30,167 bases of DNA. It comes from Cristatella mucedo. Lineage: Eukaryota; Bryozoa; Phylactolaemata; Cristatellidae. A program made the translations under genes and the position numbers. Position 1 is the stretch's first letter. Each line of letters opens with the position of its first letter. The stretch lies in contig WPIO01000307.1 in assembly GCA_009760855.2 (NCBI GenBank), positions 72,501-102,667 of the forward strand, read 5' to 3'. The notes beneath the pieces were generated by a model. It had not been told where the DNA came from. It worked only from the letters and a program-made list of their open reading frames with translations, and did no database searches. Below are positions 12,201 through 18,367 of the stretch, one piece after another.

Positions 12201-15200
12201 AGACGATCGAATAAGAATGATGCGAGCTCGTCGTCGGCCGGTCAAAAGCCGGCGCGCAAGCCGTCGCGCGCAAGGATGCAAGCTGCAGCCAGCTCTGCCT
12301 CCACCCACTCTGCAGGCCTTGCAGGTAGGTGCCCCAGATCGGAGGTGCTCAAGGCGATGCCTGGGTCACTGTGGTGCGACCGACAAACCGACTACCGGCA
12401 AAGCTTGTGTGTCCTACTAAACCAGTCTGCCTGTCAGGTCAACCGGCGAGTGACCAACCGACGGACGGATGGCTGGCCCAAGTCGAATCGCAAACCCGCA
12501 CCCGCGCCTGGCTGCACATCCGGGATGAAAACGGCTCGGGCAGCTCAGGGTCGGGCAGCTCAGGGCCGGGCAGCTGACAGAAGAGCGCTCATGCAATCTG
12601 CCTAAGCAGCACAGAGCAACAACCCAGACCGGGCTTGCACTCCTGCATTTCGGGTGACAACGACAAAGTAACTAGTGCAAAACGAACCGGCTGACGGCTG
12701 CCGCGGGATTCGTCTAAGCCCCGCTACTCGAAGCTGGCTTCAAGCGAACACACATCCAAGCAGACTCGATACGGCCGCAAGCACGAGTGCACACGCAAGG
12801 CAGACTTGAGCAGGCCAGCGCCAGCGCGCTCCACTCGGGCCGACACGAGGCGCCGTGCGCAGTAAAGCGGAGCGGCGGACGGAGTGAGGCCTCTCACGGC
12901 GCGGTCGCTCACCCTTGGCTGGGGGCGATCTATAGGCGATCGAGATGCCATCGCTGCCGTTGCTGTCGTCCGAACTGTCGTCTGCATCCGAGCTGTCGGG
13001 CGTGAAGGCCTGAGCGGACAGGGTGGGTGCCACATACTTCAAGTTCTGCCCGAAGGCGACTTCCATTTCGTCAGGATCTCGCCATCGTACAGTGAGCGAG
13101 TCGTCTGGTAAGCAGCTCCTTATTCTGCAGGCGAAGACACCGGCTTTGATCAGAGTTGCGCAACAGCAGATTTGCAAAGAAAGACATCCACGCTACAGCT
13201 GAGAACGAGGAGGAGGATGAGGAGAAGGAGCAGAAGAGAAATGTTAATGGCAGCAAAGCACAGCTTGCTGCACGCAGCACGGCTCCTCGGTGCCAAGCGC
13301 AGCCAACGACAGAACGCAGCAACCTCGACAGACCGTTGAAAGAGCCTGGATGTAGCAGAAGGTCTACAGGGGGGCTGGGTGTTTAGCTTCTTTCGCCGAG
13401 CTAGTTTGGTCTAGCGGTTAAGGTGCTCGCCCCGACCAAGGTCTGACTGAGGTCGTGGGCTCGAGCACCGCGGCATACGTGAAGCACCTGAATAGAGATT
13501 AAGTTCTCTTGGGGCGCTATATAAATGAACTATATAATTTATAAATGGATTATCCTCTTTACACGTCGTCGAGCCAGGCGATGCCGAGATGTCATTCGGG
13601 AGAGATCTTGAGGCTTTGGGAGCATACCAACTAAAGGCAAGGTCTCCAAAGGATTTGAGGTTGGCTAGAGGCACAGCTACACAACTTGAGTCAAAACGGT
13701 GGGTGGGATTTTCCTATTGTTACACCGGAGCGACAGAATGATTGGAGCTAAAATAAGTCACACATCCTTGAAGCCATCAAGCTACTTGATAGCAGGTCGG
13801 CAAATAGTGGTGTAATGTATGAGTTATGTATGAGATTTACGACAGACAAGCCTAGTGGTTAGCATCTTATTGCACCCGCCAGAAGATGATGCCTCATAAA
13901 TAAAGGTAAAAGTAAGCTGACCTAGCTGATCACTAACTTGATTGGGGAGTAATTCAGATAGGTAGACTGGATCCACAGAATGAACCGACCTGAGAGAGTA
14001 AGCAACAGAACCTTAAAGTGAATAAACTGCTTGATTGGGGGCCAGTACGGGTCGACAAGAAGTGGCGTGATATGGCAACTGCCACGCTCATGGCAGACAA
14101 GCCTAGCTGCTGAGTGTTGCACCAGCTGTAAGCGTCTTATTGCCATCAGCAAATGTAAAGCGCCTAGAAAGAGATTGAGTTCTCCGAGCACGCTATATCA
14201 AGTGCATTATTATTATTATTATTATTATTAACTGCAGCAGTGATGGCACACCCAGGTAAGGCAGTTGCTTTTCACAACCTCGTTCCCGACGTTATAGCCA
14301 CTGCAAGCAGTGGTGATAGCCGTATGAAGGTTCTTCTGTCGCTATACAAAAGAGGCTGCTAAATCGGCTAGTATTTTTTCAACTGTAAGCATCTTACTGC
14401 CAATACGTGCAAATAGTGAGTTACAGAAGTCAAGTCGGGATTCACAAATGCATGGACCAGCTTGGCAGTGGCAACCTTATCTTGGCAAGATGTCTATAAG
14501 TTTCTGCAACGGTATGTGGGCCGACGTAGGCAGACTTGACTAAGGAGCTAATGTGCGACGTCCAGTGAAGGGTTACTATGGAATATAGCATCCAGAACCC
14601 ATGGTGATGCTGCTACAGGAAATATGCTGGGTTTGCCATTTTGAAGGTTAGGCATTCCAATCAACATCGGCACAACACTAGGCCCTCCCATAACTGTACT
14701 TTAGTTGCATCGTCATCCAATTTGAGAAAGTTAGCCATCATTCGACGATGAAGCCAGTGTAAACCACCTGCATTTGTGAACCATTTGCATTGCGCCAGAG
14801 GTAAGGTGCTTGCTCTTTACGAACTAGGTCGTGGGCTCGAGTGATGATGCCGACAGTCCTTTATTGCCTGCAGCAAGCGGGTGATGGCTGCCAACGCTCT
14901 CCTCCAGCTACATAAATGAGGCTGTTTGCTCAGCTAACCTTTACTTTAAAATTGGAAACCTACATATTGTGGGGACATTACCTCAGAAGGAGGGGGAGTA
15001 TTCATTGTGAAAAGAAGTAGATCAGGCACAGATCCCTAGGGTAGCCCATACTTTATTGGCTCCCCAGCTGACCTGTGCCAATTGACATTTAAGGAACAAA
15101 ATCTCCCACAGAGAGTCCCGAAATCATTGCAGTGCAGTGCTGGTAGTAACCAGGCAAATGATGGGTGCTTAAGAAAGATTTGGTGACCAATGATTACTAC

Positions 15201-16812
15201 CACTAACCATTCGATCTGTGTTTCCTTTGCAGTAAATGTAAAGCACCTAGAAAGAAATTTGAGTTCTCTGAGGGTACTTTATCAAGTGTGTTATTATTAT
15301 TATTATAATTATTATTATTAATGATGTCAAACACAACCGAGAGATCTAGGAGAACAAGCAGAGAGACTCTAGTTAAATCAGCATTCCTGAAAAAGTCGTT
15401 ACATACTAGTAACAGTGCTGACTCGGTAGAGCGATCAGTTCTAAAAGTCTTATCGGAACTTGCTTGGTTTAAACTTTTGATATAGTAGGTTAGCTGTTCT
15501 GCCAGTATTGCTTCCACGGTCCTTGATAGAAACAACAGTAGGGAAAATGGGCACGAGTTGCTAATAGGCAAAATGCTCAAATGCTCTGTGAACGATGCAG
15601 GGACAAGACCTGGGGTGAAGAAGGCAGGAGCATATCAATGATGCATCTGAGAAAGAGATGGTTACTGGGTACGGAGGTGTACATGGCTCATGGGCTTACT
15701 AGATTGGACAACAAAAGTGAACTTCAAGGTGAGGTTAGTGGAGGCAGGCTTCAAAGTGGACATTGAGGTGAAGCAAGGGATGGAAGGTGATCAGTCCAGT
15801 GCAGATGTCAGTCCACATGCTACCTTGGGCAAATACTGTCTGATCCTATCTATCAAGCCTACGAACAAGCCAGAAAAAAATCAACTAGATCTCCACATGG
15901 AGGGCTAGGTAAAGAGCTGACTTGGATGTGGTTAGGGAGCCGGTCGATGGACCATATCGGCATTTTTGGTTCGAGAATCTGTGATTATACTATATTTCTA
16001 TAGAAGCTGGAGTTGGCCTTGGCTAGGATAGATTGGTACGACCTACAAAAGTCCTCGTATGTCAGTCGATCAACAGTCAGTCCTGATCAAGCTTAGTGGT
16101 AAAAGCTAGTTCAACGTCTGCAGTGTGCCATAAGCCAACTGAGCAAGCGCATACGATAGGATTTGTCGGAGGAGTTCACACATCCTGGACACCGGCAAGC
16201 GCCGAGCTGTAGCGTTCTGTCTGTGCGAGCCAAAAGGGTGGAGGATTTAGGAGAAGGGGCGATGAAAATATCGTTTTTTGAAGCGAGCATCAACATCGGC
16301 GGTCTTTAGCTTTTTGTGGCGAGCCACTGGGCGAAGAACGGAAGCGATGTCGACGCTAGAAAGGCGAGTAAATCGAGCGAAAATTGCGCTGCTGCGAGCT
16401 CACTAGCAGCCCACGGAGTAACATCGACGAGCCGCACTTGGCGGTAGGTGGACGGTCACTGAAAGAAAGGCAGTGGGCGTACCTGTGAGCAGCAGTGCAC
16501 GCCTTGGAGCAAGCACTTTCGGGGTAAACCCCGAAGAGCTCCTTAAGCCGGGAGGCCTGCTGCTGGCTGGGTACCTCAACGCTGCAGAAAGTCTCGTACA
16601 AGAGCGTGGCTGCACTGTCGACAGCAGCGCTTTCGCGCTCTTTCCCAACTACAAACGAGAAGCCACCTTTACATCGTCGGTCGCTGGTCCTAACCGGGAG
16701 CTTCGCGAGAGCTACGCACACTACAGTTGTGCGCCCTTTCTGCGGACAACAACAAATGCGCCTGGCTTTGCACAAGAGAGCAGCGCTGAGTGCCTGAGTG
16801 AAGGTCGAGAGT

Positions 16813-16850
<38 letters not shown>

Positions 16851-17312
16851 AGAGAAGTAGAGCATGCTTGCGTGACGAACGAAAGCACCCTAACGACAAA
16901 CGGCGTTTTGGCGGCTGGGTGACGCGCACGGGACCCGGTTTCAGCATAGGCGGAAAAGCGGGCCAACACGAAATCGGCTAGTCGCTGCGAGCAGAGATCA
17001 GTCGCTGCAATCATGACGCGTGGACTCGACGCCGGGCGCGCAGTACAAACCCAGCTCGAGAGCCAAGCGCTGCAGCTCTCTCATCGCTTTCGCCGCGTCC
17101 TGCGAGCATCCGGAGGCAGCGCTGGCATCCTTGACAGCGGCTGACAGCCTCTCCCACGACAGCGCCTTCCTTTGAGCTCGCTTCCGGCGTATCGCAAGCC
17201 GCTTGGCCGCCAGATCGTCGGCGGAGTAAGGCGACACTGCGCCCGGTGGTTTGCTCAGAGACGGATAACCTCGCAATGCGGTCGTAAGCCTGGGAAGCTC
17301 AACTGTCGCCAT
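145..17312 (-). CDS. ASCC3: ASCC3 helicase gene, coding exons 1-13 (3' part outside window)
   Basis: ASCC3 is a ~2200-residue tandem-cassette Ski2-like 3'-5' helicase. It is the motor of the ASCC complex (alkylation repair with ALKBH3) and of the ribosome-quality-control trigger complex that splits collided ribosomes; it acts in nucleus and cytoplasm. Joined segments (minus strand): 17312-17051, 16648-16483, 13124-12913, 10835-10642, 10425-10246, 9222-9079, 7439-7289, 5139-5011, 4862-4659, 3381-3241, 2575-2411, 1061-905, 236-145. With one surplus base removed in exon 6 they total 2196 nt (732 codons), matching the family's N-terminal region plus the first half of helicase cassette 1. All phases agree across 12 introns. 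Visible motifs: Walker A APTGAGKT, Ia [10 protein letters not shown], Ib TPEKWD, II DEVH, III SAT. Missing: motifs IV-VI, the Sec63 unit and the whole second cassette. SNRNP200/Brr2 is the nearest paralogue, but [16 protein letters not shown] and the N-terminal exons fit ASCC3. Confidence 0.95.
403..506 (-). mobile_element. L2-like LINE 3' tail
   Basis: The (ATT)n tail and terminal hairpin of the L2-like family, with almost nothing 5' of it. It lies in ASCC3 intron 12 in the same orientation as the gene. It shows the paired blocks seen in the fuller copies (agcgcc-type outer arm, agaga/tctct inner arm). Confidence 0.75.
507..692. repeat. Pyrimidine-rich simple repeat (CTGC, TCTC units)
   Basis: About 185 bases almost purely C and T on the plus strand: CTGC units, then (TC)n with TCCCTCCA interruptions. 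It follows the LINE tail directly. The reading frames across it are artefacts of low complexity. Confidence 0.9.
905..1061 (-). CDS. ASCC3: ASCC3 exon 12 (motif III, SAT)
   Basis: 157 nt: 52 codons plus one base. Acceptor cgcttgcag, donor gtaacg. Encodes [14 protein letters not shown] (motif III, coupling ATP hydrolysis to unwinding), [18 protein letters not shown] and QQTFV. It is co-linear with the family without gaps. Confidence 0.96.
1062..1798. other. ASCC3 intron 11, left part: nothing recognised
   Basis: Intronic sequence without a repeat or coding match I can name. Positions 1600-1660 contain a box-B-like ggttgccgattcgac, which might be a remnant of a tRNA-derived repeat, but I find no second copy. 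Confidence 0.6.
1799..1980 (+). mobile_element. SINE-B copy 1
   Basis: A tRNA-like head (taggtaaggcgg box-A region; B box damaged in this copy as gggttctaatcc), then the family's conserved body (a GC-rich stem around gcaagc, then agccgtaaaggctcttctg, tatacaaaa, tttaatcagctaggattt) and a T-rich end. It lies in ASCC3 intron 11, opposite to the gene. Confidence 0.85.
2000..2245 (+). repeat. Unclassified interspersed repeat C, copy 1
   Basis: Shares an ordered series of blocks with 22228-22475: ggagtttt, cactcaaagc/cactagaagc, ttcggtacgca, gtagccaac, aacaaagagaaaaa-type, gtcgag, ggaagtagcacctcagg/ggaagctgcagctcagg, gatgtgcc. No coding sense or tRNA head recognised. It starts just after the poly-T of SINE-B copy 1. 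Confidence 0.6.
2411..2575 (-). CDS. ASCC3: ASCC3 exon 11 (motifs Ib and II, DEVH box)
   Basis: 165 nt, 55 codons, phase 0. Acceptor ccacgtcgcag. Encodes [16 protein letters not shown] (motif Ib) and [13 protein letters not shown] (Walker B/DExH box), ending VARTLRQ. The intron begins gctagt: a GC donor, because the exon must stop after the Gln codon to join the Val-Glu of exon 12 in phase. No GT nearby keeps the frame. Confidence 0.95.
2576..3240. other. ASCC3 intron 10: nothing recognised
   Basis: 665-bp intron, GC-rich on its left side. No repeat or coding match identified. Confidence 0.6.
3241..3381 (-). CDS. ASCC3: ASCC3 exon 10 (motif Ia)
   Basis: 141 nt, 47 codons, phase 0. Acceptor cggttgctgcag, donor gtgaag. 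Encodes [14 protein letters not shown] (motif Ia, which contacts the nucleic-acid strand) and [14 protein letters not shown], both near-invariant in ASCC3 cassette 1. Confidence 0.96.
3382..3755. other. ASCC3 intron 9, left part: nothing recognised
   Basis: Contains a purine-rich patch near 3570-3600 (gggggagggggaaggagga) but no identifiable element. Confidence 0.55.
3760..4180 (+). mobile_element. Decayed L2-like LINE fragment
   Basis: Broken reading frames carry the C-terminal pattern of an L2-type reverse transcriptase: [20 protein letters not shown], then [13 protein letters not shown]. These equal the [14 protein letters not shown] and [13 protein letters not shown] blocks of the better copies at 19453 and 11352. 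Stops and frame changes show it is old. It lies in intron 9, antisense to ASCC3. Confidence 0.8.
4190..4658. other. ASCC3 intron 9, right part: nothing recognised
   Basis: AT-richer intron sequence with a short CTG/CAG-rich patch at 4570-4620. No element identified. Confidence 0.55.
4659..4862 (-). CDS. ASCC3: ASCC3 exon 9 (Walker A, motif I)
   Basis: 204 nt, 68 codons, phase 0. Donor gtaagt is a consensus match. Encodes [20 protein letters not shown], then SAPTGAGKT. This is the Q-motif-like region and the Walker A loop of helicase cassette 1, with the ATP-binding lysine intact at about residue 519 of the product. Downstream, [14 protein letters not shown] is the typical helix after the loop. 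Confidence 0.96.
5011..5139 (-). CDS. ASCC3: ASCC3 exon 8
   Basis: 129 nt, 43 codons, phase 0 at both ends. Acceptor ccttactttggcag, donor gtgagc. Contains [17 protein letters not shown], the plug-like strand that precedes the first helicase cassette in ASCC3, and ends SSMDE just before the first RecA-like domain. Confidence 0.9.
5140..6555. other. ASCC3 intron 7, left part: nothing recognised
   Basis: About 1.4 kb of AT-rich intron. There is an A-rich stretch at 5620-5650. No coding, tRNA-like or LINE signature seen on either strand. Confidence 0.55.
6560..6765 (+). mobile_element. Decayed L2-like LINE 3' end
   Basis: Reads as an eroded copy of the LINE C-terminus and 3' [16 protein letters not shown] corresponds to YAPKAWNSLPTCV of better copies. 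It is followed by an eroded terminal hairpin (gtgcctagaaatagat ... agggcgcta). Located in intron 7. Confidence 0.7.
6906..7229 (+). repeat. 18-bp minisatellite, 17 full units plus remnant
   Basis: Tandem units of atggaggcggcagcaggg. The first four have c instead of a in the fifth position (atggcggcggcagcaggg), the next thirteen are near-identical, then a degenerate end. Since 18 is a multiple of three, frames stay open throughout (Met-Glu-Ala-Ala-Ala-Gly or Gln-Gly-Trp-Arg-Arg-Gln periodic peptides). It lies inside ASCC3 intron 7, antisense to these frames, so I do not call it coding. Confidence 0.95.
7289..7439 (-). CDS. ASCC3: ASCC3 exon 7
   Basis: 151 nt: one base plus 50 codons. Acceptor gctgaaaacag, donor gtgagg. 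It joins exon 6 as [13 protein letters not shown], then [12 protein letters not shown] and AFIAGAK, the latter being near-identical across animal ASCC3 proteins. It connects the N-terminal region to the first helicase cassette. Confidence 0.92.
7590..8690 (-). mobile_element. L2-like LINE, 3' part, split by SINE-B copy 2
   Basis: Minus-strand LINE from its (AAT)n tail at 7590 through 3' UTR and C-terminal RT coding sequence ([32 protein letters not shown]). It is interrupted by SINE-B at 7998-8171 and continues to about 8690, where text equivalent to the block at 14690-14750 ends. It contains stops, so it is inactive. It lies in intron 6 in the same sense as ASCC3. Confidence 0.85.
7998..8171 (+). 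mobile_element. SINE-B copy 2
   Basis: The cleanest SINE-B copy. tRNA-like head (gtgatggcacactaggtaagg), perfect B box gggttcgattcc, body with stem ccactgcaagcggtgg and agccgtaaaggct, end aatcagctaggatttatttttt. It is inserted into the LINE around it, so it is younger than that LINE. Confidence 0.88.
9079..9222 (-). CDS. ASCC3: ASCC3 exon 6, carries a one-base frame break
   Basis: Acceptor gcgttcgcttcag, donor gtgcgc. The exon starts [20 protein letters not shown], matching the family's SEQE-Lys/Arg-rich helix. The last part, [11 protein letters not shown], also matches (F-D-x3-LR-x-Q) but in another frame. The exon is 144 nt, whereas the flanking phases require 2 modulo 3; one surplus base explains both facts. 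It most likely lies in the ggg run at 9113-9115 (a CCC run on the coding strand). As given, the frame runs out of the family sequence after SSDG. Confidence 0.9.
9223..9814. other. ASCC3 intron 5, left part: nothing recognised
   Basis: About 590 bp with no repeat or coding signature I can name; ends in an AT-rich patch (9790-9820) next to a SINE. Confidence 0.55.
9818..9959 (-). mobile_element. SINE-A copy 1 (tRNA-headed, L2-type tail)
   Basis: Read on the minus strand: gccgagctgg, box A ccagcggttaaggcgctcg, box B gtcgtgggctcgagcccc, a short link, then the terminal hairpin aagtgcctgaata-tagattaagttctcttggggcgctata. It lies in intron 5 in the same sense as ASCC3. Confidence 0.88.
10246..10425 (-). 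CDS. ASCC3: ASCC3 exon 5
   Basis: 180 nt, exactly 60 codons, phase 0 at both ends. Acceptor catcactcgttgcag, donor gtaggt. It begins [20 protein letters not shown] and ends with YGCQVTVQ, an almost invariant ASCC3 signature (YGCQVTIQ in vertebrates). The intron before it is only 216 bp. Confidence 0.92.
10642..10835 (-). CDS. ASCC3: ASCC3 exon 4 (Gly/Ala-rich linker)
   Basis: 194 nt: two bases plus 64 codons. Donor gtacgt. It starts with a Gly/Ser/Ala-rich linker, then WSWLRDEVN and [20 protein letters not shown]; the latter matches the conserved DLCxxLYDMLxSxxSxDEL block. The acceptor chosen (ggctcgcgcag, exon start 10835) has a weak pyrimidine tract. A second ag nine bases downstream (exon start 10826) is also in phase and would remove only linker residues, so the exact 5' edge is uncertain. 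Confidence 0.82.
10899..11779 (-). mobile_element. L2-like LINE, 5'-truncated, well preserved 3' part
   Basis: Minus strand. The reading frame 11775-11350 gives [19 protein letters not shown], then [55 protein letters not shown]: the C-terminal third of an L2-clade RT protein. Then the 3' UTR, terminal hairpin and (ATT)n end at 10899. It lies in ASCC3 intron 3 in the same sense, ending only about 64 bp before the exon 4 acceptor. Confidence 0.9.
11781..11880 (-). mobile_element. L2-like LINE 3' tail (short)
   Basis: Eroded (AAT)n followed by the hairpin region (gcatatcgtcctatgagaac ... taggcacttaacatatgctg). It abuts the 5' end of the LINE copy beside it, so that copy may have inserted into or next to this tail. 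Confidence 0.65.
11885..12912. other. ASCC3 intron 3, right part: nothing recognised
   Basis: About 1 kb, moderately GC-rich. Short direct repeat gggcagctcagg(gt/gc)c at 12537-12575. No element or exon recognised. Confidence 0.55.
12913..13124 (-). CDS. ASCC3: ASCC3 exon 3 (acidic Ser/Asp stretch)
   Basis: 212 nt: one base, 70 codons, one base. Acceptor gtcttcgcctgcag, donor gtgagc. It joins exon 2 as [15 protein letters not shown] and continues through [14 protein letters not shown], matching the family's FFGKNL block. The second half is a low-complexity acidic run ([17 protein letters not shown]) that I cannot align to the vertebrate protein; it is probably disordered and lineage-specific. 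Confidence 0.85.
13395..13541 (+). mobile_element. SINE-A copy 2
   Basis: gccgagctagtttggtctag start, box A tagcggttaaggtgctcg, box B gtcgtgggctcgagcacc, then gaagcacctgaatagagattaagttctcttggggcgctatataaatgaa. Located in ASCC3 intron 2, antisense to the gene. Confidence 0.9.
13560..13880 (-). mobile_element. Decayed L2-like LINE fragment
   Basis: Minus strand. Eroded C-terminal coding and 3' UTR text: ggctttgggagcataccaactaaaggcaaggtctccaaagg equals the PKAWNSL region of other copies, followed by agctacttgatagcaggtcgg (LHWLP region). No open frame. Confidence 0.7.
14146..14235 (+). mobile_element. L2-like LINE 3' tail inserted in a LINE
   Basis: cagcaaatgtaaagcgcctagaa, hairpin, agtgcattattatta: only the last ~90 bases of the LINE, opposite in orientation to its host LINE. 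A copy of the preceding host sequence (14124-14145) recurs at 14381-14402 after the adjacent SINE, as an old target-site duplication of about 21 bp. Confidence 0.75.
14240..14380 (+). mobile_element. SINE-B copy 3
   Basis: gtgatggcacacccaggtaagg head; the box B region is largely lost (cgttcccgacgttatagccactgc), but the body (gcaagcagtggtgatagccgta ... ggttcttctgtcgctatacaaa) is intact. It abuts the (ATT)n of the LINE tail. Confidence 0.8.
14788..14948 (+). mobile_element. SINE-B copy 4 (diverged)
   Basis: tgcgccagaggtaaggtgcttgc head, gtcgtgggctcgagtgatgat in place of the usual box B, then ctttattgcctgcagcaagcgggtgatggctgcc and gaggctgtttgctcagct. It is the most diverged member. Its B-box text resembles SINE-A (gggctcgag), so a mosaic is possible. 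Confidence 0.65.
15190..15325 (+). mobile_element. L2-like LINE 3' UTR and tail inserted in a LINE
   Basis: Begins in 3'-UTR text (accattcgatctgtgtttcc, compare accattcaattgcatttcac elsewhere), continues through gtaaagcacctagaaagaaa and ends in (ATT)n. It is inverted relative to the host LINE and splits its RT region. Confidence 0.75.
15585..16480. other. ASCC3 intron 2, right part: nothing recognised
   Basis: About 900 bp without a recognisable exon or repeat. Confidence 0.55.
16483..16648 (-). CDS. ASCC3: ASCC3 exon 2
   Basis: 166 nt: two bases completing a Val codon, 54 codons, then two bases of the next. Acceptor cttctcgtttgtag, donor gtacgc. The protein ([20 protein letters not shown], then [19 protein letters not shown]) follows the helical N-terminal region of ASCC3, where other animals have a similar Gly-Arg-Glu-Ala start, a Phe-Gly-Pro/Val turn and an Ala-Cys run. 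It belongs to the ASCC2-binding half. Confidence 0.88.
16815..16860. repeat. (GA)n microsatellite
   Basis: About 40 bases of GA dinucleotides in ASCC3 intron 1, followed by agtagagaagtagag. Confidence 0.95.
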
Positions 17313-17317
17313 GGCAC
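17051..17317 (-). CDS. ASCC3: ASCC3 exon 1 (start codon exon)
   Basis: Encodes residues 1-87 plus the first base of codon 88, beginning [20 protein letters not shown], which matches the family's amino-terminal pattern (M-x-LPRLTxALR). The ATG is at 17312-17310 in a strong context (G at -3, G at +4). Five bases upstream is a good acceptor (tctgtcctgcag ending at 17318), so this exon probably begins at 17317 and a non-coding leader exon lies further upstream. The reading frame stays open upstream to 17360, but that part would be intron. The donor at 17050 is gtttgt, a weak match chosen because only it gives the phase needed to restore the conserved Val-Gly at the next exon. This region belongs to the part of ASCC3 that binds ASCC2 in other animals. 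Confidence 0.88.
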
Positions 17318-17853
17318 CTGCAGGACAGACAAGATCGGAGGTACGCACGTGCTGCCACACCTACACGGCGCCTGCAGCCGCTCGCGTCGCGGACGACTAG
17401 AAGCACAGTCCGTCGCCAACAGCCGAGCGCCGGGAGGGTCGCACGTTGAGCGCAACGCTGCCTTGCAGCGCATAACGAGAAACAATCTGCTCTCGAAAAA
17501 ACGATGGGATGAAGCAGCGGGCAACAGGGTGAACGCTAGCCTAGCCCGCTAAAGTTAGGGGTACCACTCCAGCATACCGCTGAGATTTGTAGAAAGTGAG
17601 CGTGAAACTTTTGACAATCGACGTGCGGCGCAGTTAGGCACAGCTCACATACTCACTCGCCATACCGTACTGGGTTCGAGAGTAGCGACTTCACAAGCAG
17701 TCGCAGAGCCACCTACACCCAACGCACTACCAGCCGTCTGTATCCCATGGACGATAAGACAAACGCGCCACGCGAGTCCAGCTCGGAAGCGGAAATGGTG
17801 CAACTAATTATTTCCAATGCTTAGAAAAGAGTTAATATCACGACATTCGAAGC
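17318..17853. other. Upstream region between ASCC3 and tRNA-Pro
   Basis: About 535 bp that should contain a 5'-leader intron and perhaps a leader exon and promoter of ASCC3 (minus strand), because a good acceptor ends at 17318. I cannot place the donor or transcription start; no TATA-like motif stands out. Confidence 0.45.
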
Positions 17854-17925
17854 GGCCTGTTGGTCTAGGGGTATGATTCTCGCTTAGGGTGCGAGAGGTC
17901 CCGGGTTCAAATCCCGGACAGGCCC
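17854..17925 (+). tRNA. tRNA-Pro (anticodon AGG)
   Basis: 72-nt cloverleaf without intron. The acceptor stem GGCCTGT pairs with ACAGGCC (17918-17924), discriminator C at 17925. D arm GGTCTAGGGGTATGATTC; anticodon stem CTCGC/GCGAG (17879-17883, 17891-17895) around loop TTAGGGT, anticodon AGG at 17886-17888. T arm CCCGGGTTCAAATCCCGG with an intact B box. It differs from the vertebrate tRNA-Pro(AGG) mainly by compensating acceptor-stem pairs. CCA is not encoded, as expected for a nuclear gene. An oligo-T terminator follows. Confidence 0.97.
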
Positions 17926-17929
17926 ATAA

Positions 17930-17935
17930 TTTTTT
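17930..17935 (+). terminator. Pol III terminator of tRNA-Pro
   Basis: Run of six T residues starting five bases after the mature tRNA end, the usual RNA polymerase III stop signal. Confidence 0.9.
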
Positions 17936-18213
17936 GTCAGCACCGGTGTTACTCATTCCATCAACCGAAGGCTGGCGCGTGGTTCACATGCAAACAGTTC
18001 GTCGGGTCCGTTAATTTCGATGGGTGCGCGGCTCCTAAAAATCCCAAGTAATTTAAGAAATTATGGTAATGTAACAGATCCTTTGAATGATTCGTGCGAA
18101 GGTCAGGACTGCAAACATTGATTAAAGCGACCGATTAAACTCACAGCAACCTTACGTTGTTGCTACGCATTTTTTACAGCATTTACAGAAAATGTATCTC
18201 CACTGAATTTATC

Positions 18214-18336
18214 CCTGGGCCAGCGGTTAAGGTGCTTGCCCCGGTCACGGTTTGGCTGAGGTCGTGGGCTCGAGCCCCGAGGCATATGTGAAGCGCCTGA
18301 ATAGAGATTAAGTTCTCTTGGGGCGCTATATAAATG

Positions 18337-18340
<4 letters not shown>
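18214..18340 (+). mobile_element. SINE-A copy 3
   Basis: Starts inside box A (ctgggccagcggttaaggtgc), so the first bases are lost. Box B gtcgtgggctcgagcccc, then gaagcgcctgaatagagattaagttctcttggggcgctatataaatgaa; it ends in an expanded TA repeat. Confidence 0.9.

Positions 18341-18367
<27 letters not shown>
18340..18367. repeat. (TA)n microsatellite
   Basis: About 14 TA dinucleotides grown from the 3' end of SINE-A copy 3. Confidence 0.95.

Larger units (their letters stand above)
13921..15580 (-). mobile_element. Long L2-like LINE copy with RT core, split by four insertions
   Basis: Minus strand. From 15580 leftwards: RT fingers/palm ([50 protein letters not shown] = motif A with the first catalytic Asp), then near 15060 a decayed YGLP-stop-GSV block (motif B region), then the downstream coding text at 14750-14380, and the C-terminal region at 14145-13921. 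Interrupted by a LINE tail (about 15190-15325, plus), SINE-B copy 4, SINE-B copy 3 and a LINE tail (14146-14235, plus). Many stops. Lies in ASCC3 intron 2. Confidence 0.8.

Noticed and set aside
17310-17360. Upstream in-frame extension of ASCC3 exon 1 (start at 17360)
   Set aside because: The family N-terminus begins at MATVELPRL, and a strong acceptor ends at 17318, which would make the extension intronic.
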